From the NCBI GenBank assembly GCA_002430835.1, contig DJDA01000126.1, positions 534 to 17,342 of the forward strand: DNA of 16,809 bases, in the 5' to 3' direction. Position numbers and translations under genes: made by a program. Below the pieces are notes generated by a model, which saw nothing but the letters and a program-made list of their open reading frames with translations, was not told the DNA's origin and searched no databases. Positions 6,517-16,809 of the stretch are shown here, piece after piece. The stretch comes from Brevundimonas sp. UBA5936. Its GTDB lineage: Bacteria; Pseudomonadota; Alphaproteobacteria; Caulobacterales; Caulobacteraceae. Positions within the stretch are counted from its first letter, which is position 1. Every line of letters starts with the position of its first letter.

Positions 6517-7218
6517 ATGCCCGTCACCACGGTCGGCCTCGATGCCGACGACACCCTCTGGCACAATGAGACCATCTTCCGCCTGAGCCAGAAGCGGTTC
6601 GCCGAACTGCTGGCCGACCACGCCGAAGAGCCGGTGATGATGGACCGCCTGGCCCAGGTCGAGCGGCGCAACCTGCGGCTCTATGGCTACGGCGTGAAGG
6701 GCTTCACCCTGTCGATGCTGGAGACGGCGATGGAGCTGTGCGACGGCTCGGCCCCGCCCCACATCGTGCGCGAAATCCTGGCCGCCGGCCGCGAGATGCT
6801 GGTCCACCCGGTCGAGACCCTACCCGGCGTCGACGAAACCCTAGCCGAACTGGCAGAGAACTACCGCCTGGTGCTCGTGACCAAGGGCGACCTGATGGAC
6901 CAGGAGCGCAAGCTGGCGGCCTCGGGCCTGGGCGAGCTGTTCGCCGCCGTCGAGATCGTGTCGGAGAAGGACCGCTCGACCTATGACCGCGTCTTCGCCC
7001 GCCACGGCTCAGGCGCGGCCGAGGCGGTGATGGCCGGCAACTCCATGAAGTCCGACGTCCTGCCCGCCATCGAGGCCGGTGCCTGGGCGGCGCACATCCC
7101 CTACCACATCACCTGGGCCCACGAACTGGCCGACGCGCCGGAGGGCAACGCCCGCTACGTCAGCCTCAGCCGCATCGCCGAACTGCCCGACTGGATCGCC
7201 GCGATCGACCAGGAGTAG
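6517..7218 (+). CDS. HAD-superfamily hydrolase (phosphatase-like)
   Basis: This 233-residue cytosolic protein has all four HAD motifs. Motif I is DADDTLW (nucleophile D9, general acid D11), followed by a helical cap (about residues 20-100). Motif II is LVTKGD with the conserved threonine. Motif III is the lysine in SEKDRSTYDRVF. Motif IV is AGNSMKSDVLPAIEAG. This fits a small-molecule phosphatase; the substrate cannot be read from the sequence. The frame is open upstream to an ATG at 6415, but the ATG at 6517 begins the family N-terminus (MPVTTVGLDADDTLW) and has GGAG 9 nt upstream. The gene is divergent from the antiporter and convergent with the sulfotransferase (10 bp between stops). Confidence 0.88.
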   Translation: MPVTTVGLDADDTLWHNETIFRLSQKRFAELLADHAEEPVMMDRLAQVERRNLRLYGYGVKGFTLSMLETAMELCDGSAPPHIVREILAAGREMLVHPVETLPGVDETLAELAENYRLVLVTKGDLMDQERKLAASGLGELFAAVEIVSEKDRSTYDRVFARHGSGAAEAVMAGNSMKSDVLPAIEAGAWAAHIPYHITWAHELADAPEGNARYVSLSRIAELPDWIAAIDQE

Positions 7219-7228
7219 CGGTTTCAGC

Positions 7229-8020
7229 TCAGACGTACCCCAGAAGACGGCGCAGACCCGGCGCGTGAAAATCGACCAGCTCTTTTTGCTGTTCAGGCAG
7301 CGACTTAGGAAAGGCCATGCCGTCCGGCAGCTTCAGGTTTTCGCGCGCCGTCCTACTTTGCCTACGATCGGAGCCGATACGCACGCGCTCACGCCAGTCG
7401 CCTGGCCGATCAATGCCGCACGCATCAAGCAAGGCGCCGAAATACGCCTCGGCGGCCTCCGATTCTAGGTCCGAAAGGGCGCCGAGTATGTCCTCGTAGC
7501 GTACCAGATACACCCCGGTTCCCAACCAGGCGGCGGCATTGTGCGTGTAGACGTCCGCCAGGGCCGGCGTCTTTCCATGCAAGCCGAAGATCATAAAATT
7601 CAGCAGCATGGTCGGATTGAAGACGCCGGACTTCAAATGCTCGAGATTGTCCTGGTGAAAGGCGTCCGAGACAAAGAAACGCGCCCGAGCCAGAACCCAG
7701 TCATAGGGGTCGCGGACAAGCAGAATGTGACGCGCGGTTCGCACATTCGCGGCCGCCTGGTCGCTAAAAAGCAGATGGGCGGCGCACAGCTTAGGCCGGT
7801 GCGGATTGAACGCCTCCAGATGCAGATGCATGTTCGGAATTTGAATGAAATCGGCGTCATAATGCTGCTCAACAGGCACAAACATCCGGATGATGTTTCT
7901 GAGCAGATGCGTTCCGCCTTTGGGCACGCTGTTGAGCATGACCGGCTGTTTAAGAGAAACCTGATCGAAACGCGCCACGTCCTGATTCAACGTGTCTGCA
8001 ATCCCTGTGATAATCGCCAT
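7229..8020 (-). CDS. Sulfotransferase-domain protein
   Basis: The 263-residue protein resembles PAPS-dependent sulfotransferases, which move a sulfuryl group onto an alcohol or amine. The 5'-phosphosulfate loop is NSVPKGGTHLLRNIIR (K34). The 3'-phosphate region is HILLVRDPYDWVLARARFF with R103, but the serine usual in R-x-P-x-D-x-x-x-S is alanine (A111), which could weaken cofactor binding. The fold is otherwise complete to a C-terminal HAPGLRRLLGYV. No signal peptide. Two starts are possible: the ATG at 8020, with GGGGGA upstream, is preferred; a GTG at 8065 preceded by AGGA would add 15 residues. The gene has visibly lower GC than its surroundings (for example 31 of 60 at 7561-7620), a sign of possible transfer. 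It follows the TonB receptor on the same strand, after a terminator hairpin. Confidence 0.75.
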   Translation of the reverse strand: MAIITGIADTLNQDVARFDQVSLKQPVMLNSVPKGGTHLLRNIIRMFVPVEQHYDADFIQIPNMHLHLEAFNPHRPKLCAAHLLFSDQAAANVRTARHILLVRDPYDWVLARARFFVSDAFHQDNLEHLKSGVFNPTMLLNFMIFGLHGKTPALADVYTHNAAAWLGTGVYLVRYEDILGALSDLESEAAEAYFGALLDACGIDRPGDWRERVRIGSDRRQSRTARENLKLPDGMAFPKSLPEQQKELVDFHAPGLRRLLGYV

Positions 8021-8081
8021 CTTTTCCCCCGCAGCGGCCAGGTCAAACGCCCGCCATACGCGCACACGTTCCTAATCCAGA

Positions 8082-8116
8082 TAAAAATAGGGCGGCAAGG
8101 TATAACCTCGCCGCCC
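8082..8116 (-). terminator. Rho-independent terminator after TonB receptor gene
   Basis: GGGCGGC (8090-8096) pairs with GCCGCCC (8110-8116), and an inner AGGT pairs with ACCT (8098-8101, 8105-8108) after one mismatch, leaving a 3-nt loop. On the minus strand the stem is followed by TATTTTTA, a U tract. It lies 32 bp after the receptor stop codon and just before the sulfotransferase start region, so it should separate or attenuate the two genes. Confidence 0.8.
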
Positions 8117-8148
8117 CGCATGTTTTAAGTCCTTAAATTTCCGTCAGA

Positions 8149-11136
8149 TCAGAAGGACTTGCTGATCCGGACAAAGACGCGGCGTCCGTAGTAGGCCTCG
8201 TTATACTGCGAAGCCAGAACCGAGTTGCCGACTGTCGAGTACTCGCCGATCGCGGTCGAAGCCGCCGGCGGCTTTTCATCGAACAGGTTCGCGACGCCGC
8301 CAATGAGCTTCCAGTTGTCGAAATCATAGCCGAGCGAAGCGCTGTGGAAGCCGGTGAACTCAGCATGCGCCTTCACCGCAACCGTACGGCCGTCAATGGT
8401 CAGGTTCGGCGAACCATTGCCTGCCAGGAACTCGCCGAAGCTGTCCTGCTTGCCGATCCAGTCGAAGCCCCAGAAGGCCGTCCAAGGCCCGCGTTGGAAC
8501 GACAGGTTGATGTTGCCGACCAACTCAGGATAGCCGACCTCACCCAGCGGATTCTCGATATTGTCCGCAAACATCGCGGTTTGGTTCTCAAGCGTCCACG
8601 TCGTCTGGCTGTCGATCGTCAGTTCGCCCCAGCGCGTATCCTGGACGTAGCGGACGGTGAAGTCCAAGCCACGATTGTTCTGCTTGGCGACGTTGATGAA
8701 GCTGTCGCGCACCTGCGTGATGCCCAGATTCGGATCACGATCGAACTGGTTGCAGATCGGGTCGGTCGGGAAGTTGTCCGACAGATAGCAGGCCCGCAGA
8801 ATGCCGCCGGCGCCCAGAGAATCCACCTGATCTTCGATCTCGATGTCGAAGTAATCGACAGCCAGGCTCAGACCGCTGTTCGGCGGCGTGATGACCACGC
8901 CCAGAACCGTGGCCTTGGAGGTTTCCGGCGTCAGGACGCCTAGACCGCCGCCCGTCACGATCTCCGAAGAGGAATTGCCGCCCGTATAGTCACCGGCCAC
9001 GCCGCCGCCAGGTCCGGCCGTGCTCGTGCAGTTGTTGTAGAGCTTTTGCGTGACCGAACCGTCTGCCAGACGTTGATCTAGATTCAGGCAGGGGTCGATG
9101 TTTCGTTGGCCCAGGTAGCTGGTCTGGTCGGCGAGGTAGAGCTCGAACAGCGCCGGGGCACGGAAGGATGTGCCATGCGTCGCACGGAAGCGGACGGCAT
9201 CGTTCACCGACCAATTCAGGCCGATCTTATAAGTCGAGGCGTCGCCCGACGTCTTCGTATCGGTGTAGCGACCCGACAGCGACAGATCGAGCTCCTGAAC
9301 GAACGGGGCGTCCTTCAGCAGCGGCACGCCCAGTTCGGCGTAGACCTCGCGGGTATCCTCCGTCCCCTTGGTGACGCCTGCACCGGTCAGGCCCCAGCTG
9401 TTGCTCGCCAGCGTGATTTCGCCCGGCGTGTCATTGATCTCATCGCGACGAATATGGAAGCCGAGAGCGAGGCCGAGCGGCCCGGCGGGCAGATCCATCA
9501 GCGTGCCGCCGATAGAGCCCTCAGCATAGACCTGTTCATAGACCGTCGTGCCGGTCTCACGATCCAGCAGGAAGGCGCGTTCTTCCGCCGTAAGGTCGCC
9601 CCGCAGGACGCGCGGGTCCGCGAAGTTCATGTCGATGCACTTGCGACCGCTGACCGCCAGCGTCTGGCCGACGCAGCTTTCCGTCTTGAAGTTGGTCGAC
9701 TCGAGCGCGTCCTTCAGGATCACATCCGAGGTGTATTCACCGTCAGAGCGGCTGTACTGCGCGAAGACATCCCACTTCCAGTTGTTGGAGAACAACCGCA
9801 GATCGCCACGGACGCCCGCAACGCCGCGAATATAATCCACGCGCTGCGACTGGTCGAAGTGGTCCGTGACGGGAGTCGGGCTCAGATAGTAGTCGCCGGT
9901 GAAGCCGTTGACCGGGTCGCCGCCCCCCCCCATTCCCGTCGAGGTATAGGTATAGTTCCAGAACTGGCGATAGCTGTCCGTCCGGCTTTCACGGCGGTTC
10001 AGCAGGAATTCACCGTAGAGTTCCACGCCGCCGACTTCATAGGCGCCGTCGATGAACGCCGTGTAGCGCTCGACTTCTGGGATGATCGATTCTTCGCGAG
10101 CGAAGGGATGGCTGGCATTGACGACGCCGCGCGAGGCTGGGTCGTAGTTCACCAGGTAGAAGCCCGAGGGCGCGCCAGGATACTGGGCGCTGACGGCGGG
10201 ATTGGTCGGACGCACAGGAATATGTTGGCCCAGATCGCCGTCATAGTCGTATTGGAAGCGGCCGGCGCGGCCGACGAAGCCCGGACCATAGACGTAAACT
10301 TGGCCCCACAGGGTGTCGTTGCAGGTCGGTTGCCCGGTGCGTGGGTCGATACGGTCCGCCCGATTCTTGGTGCCGGGCTCGAAGACGAACTGGTTCTTAC
10401 AAATCAGATAGTCGCGGTCCCCCGCGCGCAACGCCTCCTGGCGATAGTAGTCGCCCGAGATGCTGATGTGACCGCGATCGAAGCGCTTACCGAATGAGCC
10501 CGAGATGTTGTACTGCTCGCCGCCGCCATCGATGGGCGCCGTGGCGAACACGCTCATCTGGCCGCCGTCGCGGCCCCGCTCAGTGATCAGATTGACCACG
10601 CCGGCGACTGCGTCCGAGCCATAAATCGAGGAAGCGCCGTCCTTCAGGACGTCAATGCGGTTGATGGCCGACTGCGGAATGACGTTCAAGTCGAAGGCGG
10701 ACACGCTGCCTCGCGTACCAGCCGGACCGGCGCGACGGCCGTTCAACAACACCAAGGTGCGATTCGCGCCCAAGCCGCGCAACGAGATCGTCGCCGCGCC
10801 CGGCCCGCCGTCCGTGACGAAGGCGCTGGAAATGGTCGAGTTCACCTGCGGCGCCCCTGCGGCGACCGTCGACGACTGCAGCATCTGAGCTGTATCGCTC
10901 AGGCCGCGCGCCTGCGCGCGCTCGCTGGTCAAAACTTGTACTGGCGACGCGCTCGTGAACTCGTTGCGAGGAATGCGCGATCCGGTAACGACGATATGCT
11001 CAACCTGAGTGGCTTGCTCTTCGCTTGCCGCGGGCTCCGGCGTCGTCTGGGCAACGGCCGGAACCGTGACCAACATGGCGGCGAGGACGCCTCCCGCCAG
11101 CGATGAAGTTTCACGCAAACGCATTTTGACGGCCAT
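8149..11136 (-). CDS. TonB-dependent outer membrane receptor
   Basis: This 995-residue protein is predicted to import a large or scarce nutrient across the outer membrane using the TonB-ExbBD motor. A signal peptide (MAVKMRLRETSSLAGGVLAA... ending VPAVAQ, residues 1 to about 29) is followed by a TonB-box-like segment VEHIVVTGSRIP. The plug domain (about 60-190) has SAINRIDVLKDGASSIYGSDAVAGVVN. The rest is a 22-strand-type beta-barrel ending in phenylalanine (VFVRISKSF), the outer-membrane insertion signal. Eight cysteines occur as four close pairs (246/272, 488/500, 683/703, 783/795), probably loop disulfides. AGGAAGGGG lies 5 nt before the ATG. The coding strand has a run of nine G at codons 402-405. 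No N-terminal signalling domain or sigma/anti-sigma gene is present. The substrate is unknown. Confidence 0.95.
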   Translation of the reverse strand: MAVKMRLRETSSLAGGVLAAMLVTVPAVAQTTPEPAASEEQATQVEHIVVTGSRIPRNEFTSASPVQVLTSERAQARGLSDTAQMLQSSTVAAGAPQVNSTISSAFVTDGGPGAATISLRGLGANRTLVLLNGRRAGPAGTRGSVSAFDLNVIPQSAINRIDVLKDGASSIYGSDAVAGVVNLITERGRDGGQMSVFATAPIDGGGEQYNISGSFGKRFDRGHISISGDYYRQEALRAGDRDYLICKNQFVFEPGTKNRADRIDPRTGQPTCNDTLWGQVYVYGPGFVGRAGRFQYDYDGDLGQHIPVRPTNPAVSAQYPGAPSGFYLVNYDPASRGVVNASHPFAREESIIPEVERYTAFIDGAYEVGGVELYGEFLLNRRESRTDSYRQFWNYTYTSTGMGGGGDPVNGFTGDYYLSPTPVTDHFDQSQRVDYIRGVAGVRGDLRLFSNNWKWDVFAQYSRSDGEYTSDVILKDALESTNFKTESCVGQTLAVSGRKCIDMNFADPRVLRGDLTAEERAFLLDRETGTTVYEQVYAEGSIGGTLMDLPAGPLGLALGFHIRRDEINDTPGEITLASNSWGLTGAGVTKGTEDTREVYAELGVPLLKDAPFVQELDLSLSGRYTDTKTSGDASTYKIGLNWSVNDAVRFRATHGTSFRAPALFELYLADQTSYLGQRNIDPCLNLDQRLADGSVTQKLYNNCTSTAGPGGGVAGDYTGGNSSSEIVTGGGLGVLTPETSKATVLGVVITPPNSGLSLAVDYFDIEIEDQVDSLGAGGILRACYLSDNFPTDPICNQFDRDPNLGITQVRDSFINVAKQNNRGLDFTVRYVQDTRWGELTIDSQTTWTLENQTAMFADNIENPLGEVGYPELVGNINLSFQRGPWTAFWGFDWIGKQDSFGEFLAGNGSPNLTIDGRTVAVKAHAEFTGFHSASLGYDFDNWKLIGGVANLFDEKPPAASTAIGEYSTVGNSVLASQYNEAYYGRRVFVRISKSF
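9923..9931 (-). repeat. Homopolymer tract, nine G on the coding strand
   Basis: Nine consecutive C on the plus strand (G on the coding strand) encode the end of M402 and G403-G405 of the TonB receptor, in MGGGGDP. Tracts of this type are prone to slipped-strand errors; a change not divisible by three would truncate the receptor after about 400 residues. Confidence 0.95.
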
Positions 11137-11173
11137 TACAGCCCCTTCCTAAACTATCGACGCCGCGCCCCCC

Positions 11174-11237
11174 GCAAACCCTCCAGCTGCCGAGAACGCC
11201 GCAATTCGAACATGCAAACAGCGTTTTTTGGCAAACA
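11174..11237 (-). repeat. TGTTTGC direct repeats upstream of TonB receptor
   Basis: On the minus strand TGTTTGC occurs twice (plus positions 11214-11220 and 11231-11237, 17 bp start to start) and GGTTTGC once (11174-11180), within 110 bp of the receptor start. They lie in the 296-bp gene-free stretch 11137-11432, in which I see no other gene. They could be regulator half-sites. Confidence 0.3.
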
Positions 11238-11311
11238 TCACGCATAAAAAAGCCATGAACGCGACACAAACGTCACCTTCGATCGCCTGCGTGACAAACT
11301 CGCCACAGAAG

Positions 11312-11328
11312 ATGCGAAACGCTCGCAT
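11312..11328. repeat. Inverted repeat upstream of rraB-carB
   Basis: ATGCGA and TCGCAT form 6-bp arms around AACGC, about 105 bp before the rraB-family start, in the same spacer as the TonB receptor promoter. It is a possible operator; no promoter boxes could be assigned with confidence. Confidence 0.3.
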
Positions 11329-11432
11329 ATCTAGGCCCTTGCCCCCCGGCCCCTCCCTCTCTAAACGGGCCGCTTAACCGACAACCTGAACGGATCGGCC
11401 GCGAGCACGCTCGCGCCCGTCCGTCTGCGCGC

Positions 11433-11753
11433 GTGGAGACCGCCGCCCTGACCAGCCACGAAGAAAAGGACGCCATGGTGCGCGCCGCGCTCGCAGAGCA
11501 GGGCGACAGCGGGATCACTCCGCGCCATACGCTATTCTACTTCTACGGCGAGGAAGAGGCGCACGGCGACCTGTGCGAGGTGGCCCGCCGTGCGGGCTTC
11601 CTGACGCGGGGCCAGGGCGACATGACCGTCCTGGAGACCACCATGCCGGTCGACGAGGCGTCGTTTTCGCCTGTGTCGGCCATGATGCAAACCTGGGCCG
11701 CGGCCTTCCAGCTCGACTACGACGGCTGGGAGTGCGCGGTCGTGACGAACTGA
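11433..11753 (+). CDS. RraB-family protein (putative RNase E activity regulator)
   Basis: The small acidic protein of 106 residues resembles the RraB family, whose E. coli member binds RNase E and inhibits it. Support comes from a N-terminal helix (HEEKDAMVRAALAEQGDSG) analogous to that of RraB, the strand HTLFYFYGEEE, the segment AGFLTRGQGD, and the diagnostic C-terminal AAAFQLDYDGWECAVV. It ends just after that motif and lacks the long acidic tail of E. coli RraB, so interaction with RNase E cannot be assumed. The GTG at 11433 has no clear ribosome binding site; the in-frame ATG at 11475 has AAGGA 5 nt upstream but would cut the first helix. The longer form is given because of that helix and its coding-like codon use. 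The stop is 10 bp before carB, so cotranscription is likely. Confidence 0.72.
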   Translation: METAALTSHEEKDAMVRAALAEQGDSGITPRHTLFYFYGEEEAHGDLCEVARRAGFLTRGQGDMTVLETTMPVDEASFSPVSAMMQTWAAAFQLDYDGWECAVVTN

Positions 11754-11763
11754 GTAGACGCCG

Positions 11764-15063
<3,300 letters not shown>

Positions 15064-15087
15064 GATCAGGCTCCCACCTGAAGAAAG

Positions 15088-15118
15088 GCCCCCGGCGAGC
15101 GATCGCCGGGGGCTTTTT
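15088..15118 (+). terminator. Rho-independent terminator of carB
   Basis: A perfect 11-bp GC-rich stem (15088-15098 with 15103-15113) closes a GCGA loop and is followed directly by TTTTT. It starts 24 bp after the carB stop codon. Adenines before the stem can extend pairing with the T tract, which would also allow some termination from the opposite side. Confidence 0.93.
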
Positions 15119-15159
15119 CGTGGCCCCGCCTAGGCTCCGCCATCACCCTATAGTCGCAT

Positions 15160-15178
15160 CCTCGGGCTTGGCCCGAGG
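15160..15178. repeat. REP-like intergenic palindrome
   Basis: CCTCGGGC and GCCCGAGG form perfect 8-bp arms around TTG, flanked by CGCAT and GTGACGG. The core CTCGGGCTTGGCCCGAGG resembles the short palindromes dispersed between genes in many alphaproteobacterial genomes. Only one copy is in this window, so its repetitive nature rests on general knowledge. It sits between the carB terminator and the amidohydrolase gene. Confidence 0.6.
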
Positions 15179-15266
15179 GTGACGGCGGGAAGGTGAACGC
15201 CCGTCCCCGGTTGCCCCCTTCCCACCAGCGGCTAAGGTCGCGCCTGACAACGGAGGGGACGCCATC

Positions 15267-16583
15267 ATGAAGAAGACCACGCTCACCGCTATCCTGGCCG
15301 CCGTTCTGGCGGCCGGTTCCGCGCCCGCCATCGCCCAGGACGCGGGGCTAAAGGCGGCGGTCAAGGCGGACTATGACGCCAACCTGGCCAGCCTGTTCGA
15401 CCACTTCCACCGCAACCCCGAACTGTCCGGCCTCGAAGTCCAGACCGCCGCCCGCATGGCGCAGGAGCTGCGCGCCCTCGGCTATGACGTCACCACCGGC
15501 GTCGGCGGCACGGGCGTGGTCGCCGTCCTGCGCAACGGCCCCGGCCCCACGGTCATGATCCGCGCCGACATGGACGGCCTGCCGGTCGAGGAGAAGTCGG
15601 GCCTCGCCAACGCCTCCACCGCCCGCCAGGTCGACAGCGACGGGGTGGAAAAGCCCGTCATGCACGCCTGCGGCCACGATGTGCACATCACCGCACTGGT
15701 CGGCACGGCGCGTCAGATGCAGGCGCGCAAGGCCAACTGGTCCGGCACGCTCGTCCTGATCGCCCAGCCGGCCGAGGAGCGCATCTTCGGCGCCCGCGCC
15801 ATGGTCGAGGACGGCCTCTACTCCCGCTTCCCCAAGCCGGACTACGCCCTCGCCTTCCACGTCTCGGCCGACACCCCGACCGGCAAGATCGAGGCGCCGC
15901 TGGGCATCACCTCGTCCAGTTCGGACAGCGTGGACATCGCCGTCCACGGCGTCGGCACGCACGGCGCCTCGCCGCACATGGGGGTCGATCCCATCCTGGT
16001 CGCCTCGCACATCGTGGTGGCGCTGCAGTCCCTGCGCAGCCGCGAGACCAATCCGCTGGAGGGCGCCGTGGTCACGGTCGGCGCCATTCGCGGCGGCATC
16101 AAGCACAACATCATCTCGGACCGCGTGGACCTGCAGCTGACCGTCCGCGCCGACAGCCCCGAGGTGCGCGCCCAGCTGCTGGACGGCATCGACCGCATCG
16201 CCCGCAACACGGCCCTGGCCCTGGGCGTGCCCGACGACAAGCTGCCGACCGTGGTGCGTTCGCCCCTGGAGAACACCCCGCCGACCATCAACGACACCGA
16301 GACAGCCGCCCGCGTGCGCGCCGCCCTGATGGCGGGCCTGGGCGACGACGTGCTGATCGACAAGCCGCGCGGCGGCATGGGCGCCGAGGACTTCGCCTAT
16401 TTCGTCACCCCCGAAAGCGGAGTGAAGGGCGTCTATTTCAGCGTCGGCGGCACCCCGCCCGCACAGGTGGACGACGCCCCCGGCCACCACTCGCCCCTGT
16501 TCCGCATCACGCCCGAGCCGGCCGTGACCCTGGGCGTCGAAGGCTCGGTCCTGGCCGCCGAGGCCCTGATGCCCAAACGCTAG
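15267..16583 (+). CDS. Exported M20-family amidohydrolase (peptidase M20D type)
   Basis: The 438-residue enzyme belongs to the zinc aminoacylase/carboxypeptidase-like amidohydrolases (hippurate hydrolase and IAA-amino acid hydrolase group). A Sec signal peptide with likely cleavage after A23 (PAIA-QD) places it in the periplasm. Catalytic landmarks: IRADMDGLPVEE, the metal site HACGHDVH (C135, H137), the catalytic and metal glutamates in QPAEER (E170, E171), H198 in AFHV, the dimerisation/lid domain opening near GVGTHGASPHMGVDP, MGAEDFAYF, and a C-terminal histidine pair (H407-H408) in GHHSPLF. GGAGGGG (15252-15258) is an excellent ribosome binding site 8 nt before the ATG. It probably releases amino acids from N-acyl conjugates or small peptides; the exact substrate is not deducible. 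It appears to have its own promoter, since a strong terminator precedes it. Confidence 0.92.
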   Translation: MKKTTLTAILAAVLAAGSAPAIAQDAGLKAAVKADYDANLASLFDHFHRNPELSGLEVQTAARMAQELRALGYDVTTGVGGTGVVAVLRNGPGPTVMIRADMDGLPVEEKSGLANASTARQVDSDGVEKPVMHACGHDVHITALVGTARQMQARKANWSGTLVLIAQPAEERIFGARAMVEDGLYSRFPKPDYALAFHVSADTPTGKIEAPLGITSSSSDSVDIAVHGVGTHGASPHMGVDPILVASHIVVALQSLRSRETNPLEGAVVTVGAIRGGIKHNIISDRVDLQLTVRADSPEVRAQLLDGIDRIARNTALALGVPDDKLPTVVRSPLENTPPTINDTETAARVRAALMAGLGDDVLIDKPRGGMGAEDFAYFVTPESGVKGVYFSVGGTPPAQVDDAPGHHSPLFRITPEPAVTLGVEGSVLAAEALMPKR

Positions 16584-16617
16584 GCAAGAGGCGCTGAACC
16601 CGGCGGCGTCCCGGCCG

Positions 16618-16647
16618 TTCCTCTGAGGAATCCCGCTTCCAGAGGAA
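16618..16647 (+). promoter_or_regulatory. Hairpin overlapping ribosome binding site of the last gene
   Basis: TTCCTCTG (16618-16625) pairs perfectly with CAGAGGAA (16640-16647), and the second arm contains the AGAGGA ribosome binding site of the gene starting at 16657. A competing hairpin, TTCCT with AGGAA (16618-16630, 3-nt loop), uses the same left arm and would free the site. This layout could allow translational control, but no ligand-binding structure is recognisable. Confidence 0.35.
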
Positions 16648-16656
16648 ACGCCGCCC

Positions 16657-16809
16657 ATGCCCCTGTCTCGCCTTTCCACCCTGCTGGGCGGCCTGCTGCT
16701 GTCACGCCGAGGCCGCAGCCTGGCCGCCCGCCACGCGGGCAAGATCGCCCTGGCGACCCTGGCCTGGCGGCTGTGGAAGAGCCGCCGCGCGCCGGTCCAG
16801 GGCGCGCCG
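16657..16809 (+). CDS. Hypothetical protein, cut by right edge
   Basis: Fifty-one codons are visible before the window ends, with no stop and strongly GC-biased third positions. The start ATG has AGAGGA 10 nt upstream. The protein begins MPLSRLSTLLGGLLLSRRGR and continues as a basic, helix-prone segment (SLAARHAGKIALATLAWRLW). The hydrophobic stretch at residues 7-15 is flanked by arginines but is too short for a convincing signal peptide or membrane anchor. No family is recognised. It is 73 bp after the amidohydrolase on the same strand, so shared transcription is possible. Confidence 0.6.
   Translation, partial: MPLSRLSTLLGGLLLSRRGRSLAARHAGKIALATLAWRLWKSRRAPVQGAP

Noticed and set aside
6396..6671. 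N-terminal extension of the antiporter
   Set aside because: It overlaps the HAD gene on the other strand and has no membrane-protein character; the family N-terminus begins at the ATG at 6395.
9106..10497. Plus-strand open frame of 463 codons opposite the TonB receptor
   Set aside because: The receptor frame has signal peptide, plug and barrel motifs along its whole length; this frame is a shadow.
11222..11252. Terminator or promoter at the T6 and A6 runs before the TonB receptor
   Set aside because: No stem precedes either run and no pair of -35/-10 boxes with proper spacing could be defended.
15348..16742. Minus-strand open frame of 464 codons opposite the M20 amidohydrolase
   Set aside because: The plus strand carries a complete enzyme with all metal ligands and a good ribosome binding site.

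Overview
The window is high-GC, densely coding DNA. Most genes use codons ending in G or C. It probably comes from the chromosome of an alphaproteobacterium of the Caulobacterales, Brevundimonas-like. This rests on a DnaG primase whose zinc ligands are all replaced, a large TonB-dependent receptor with a sulfotransferase next to it, and the general base composition. The genus is inference; no rRNA gene is present to settle it.

Layout. Positions 1-1037 (-) hold the 5' part of dnaG (primase), cut by the left edge. Diverging from it is a patatin-like lipoprotein (1211-2422, +). A palindrome-rich, locally AT-rich spacer follows, then a small unrecognised gene (2595-2870, +). Next come three minus-strand genes: a glycosyltransferase-like protein (2875-3840) whose start directly abuts the stop of carA (3841-5001), then, beyond a strong hairpin, an AdiC-like amino-acid antiporter (5088-6395). 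A HAD phosphatase-like gene (6517-7218, +) diverges from the antiporter. It converges on a sulfotransferase-like gene (7229-8020, -), which lies downstream of a TonB-dependent receptor (8149-11136, -) and is separated from it by a terminator-like hairpin. After about 300 bp of non-coding DNA, an rraB-family gene (11433-11753, +) precedes carB (11764-15063, +) by 10 bp. carB ends in a textbook rho-independent terminator, followed by a dispersed-repeat-like palindrome, an exported M20 amidohydrolase (15267-16583, +) and the start of another small gene cut by the right edge.

Functional picture. carA and carB encode the two subunits of carbamoyl-phosphate synthase, which feeds pyrimidine and arginine synthesis. 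Here they lie on opposite strands about 6.8 kb apart. dnaG and carA share an orientation, which fits a remnant of an alphaproteobacterial carA-dnaG neighbourhood. The genes between carA and carB (transporter, HAD, sulfotransferase, TonB receptor) look like accessory cargo; the sulfotransferase is visibly lower in GC.

No CRISPR array, insertion sequence, tRNA or rRNA was seen. I see no clear multi-gene novel system. The points most worth a second look are the G9 tract inside the TonB receptor gene, the receptor-sulfotransferase pair, the zinc-less primase domain, and the palindrome cluster with a CtrA-like site before the small gene at 2595.
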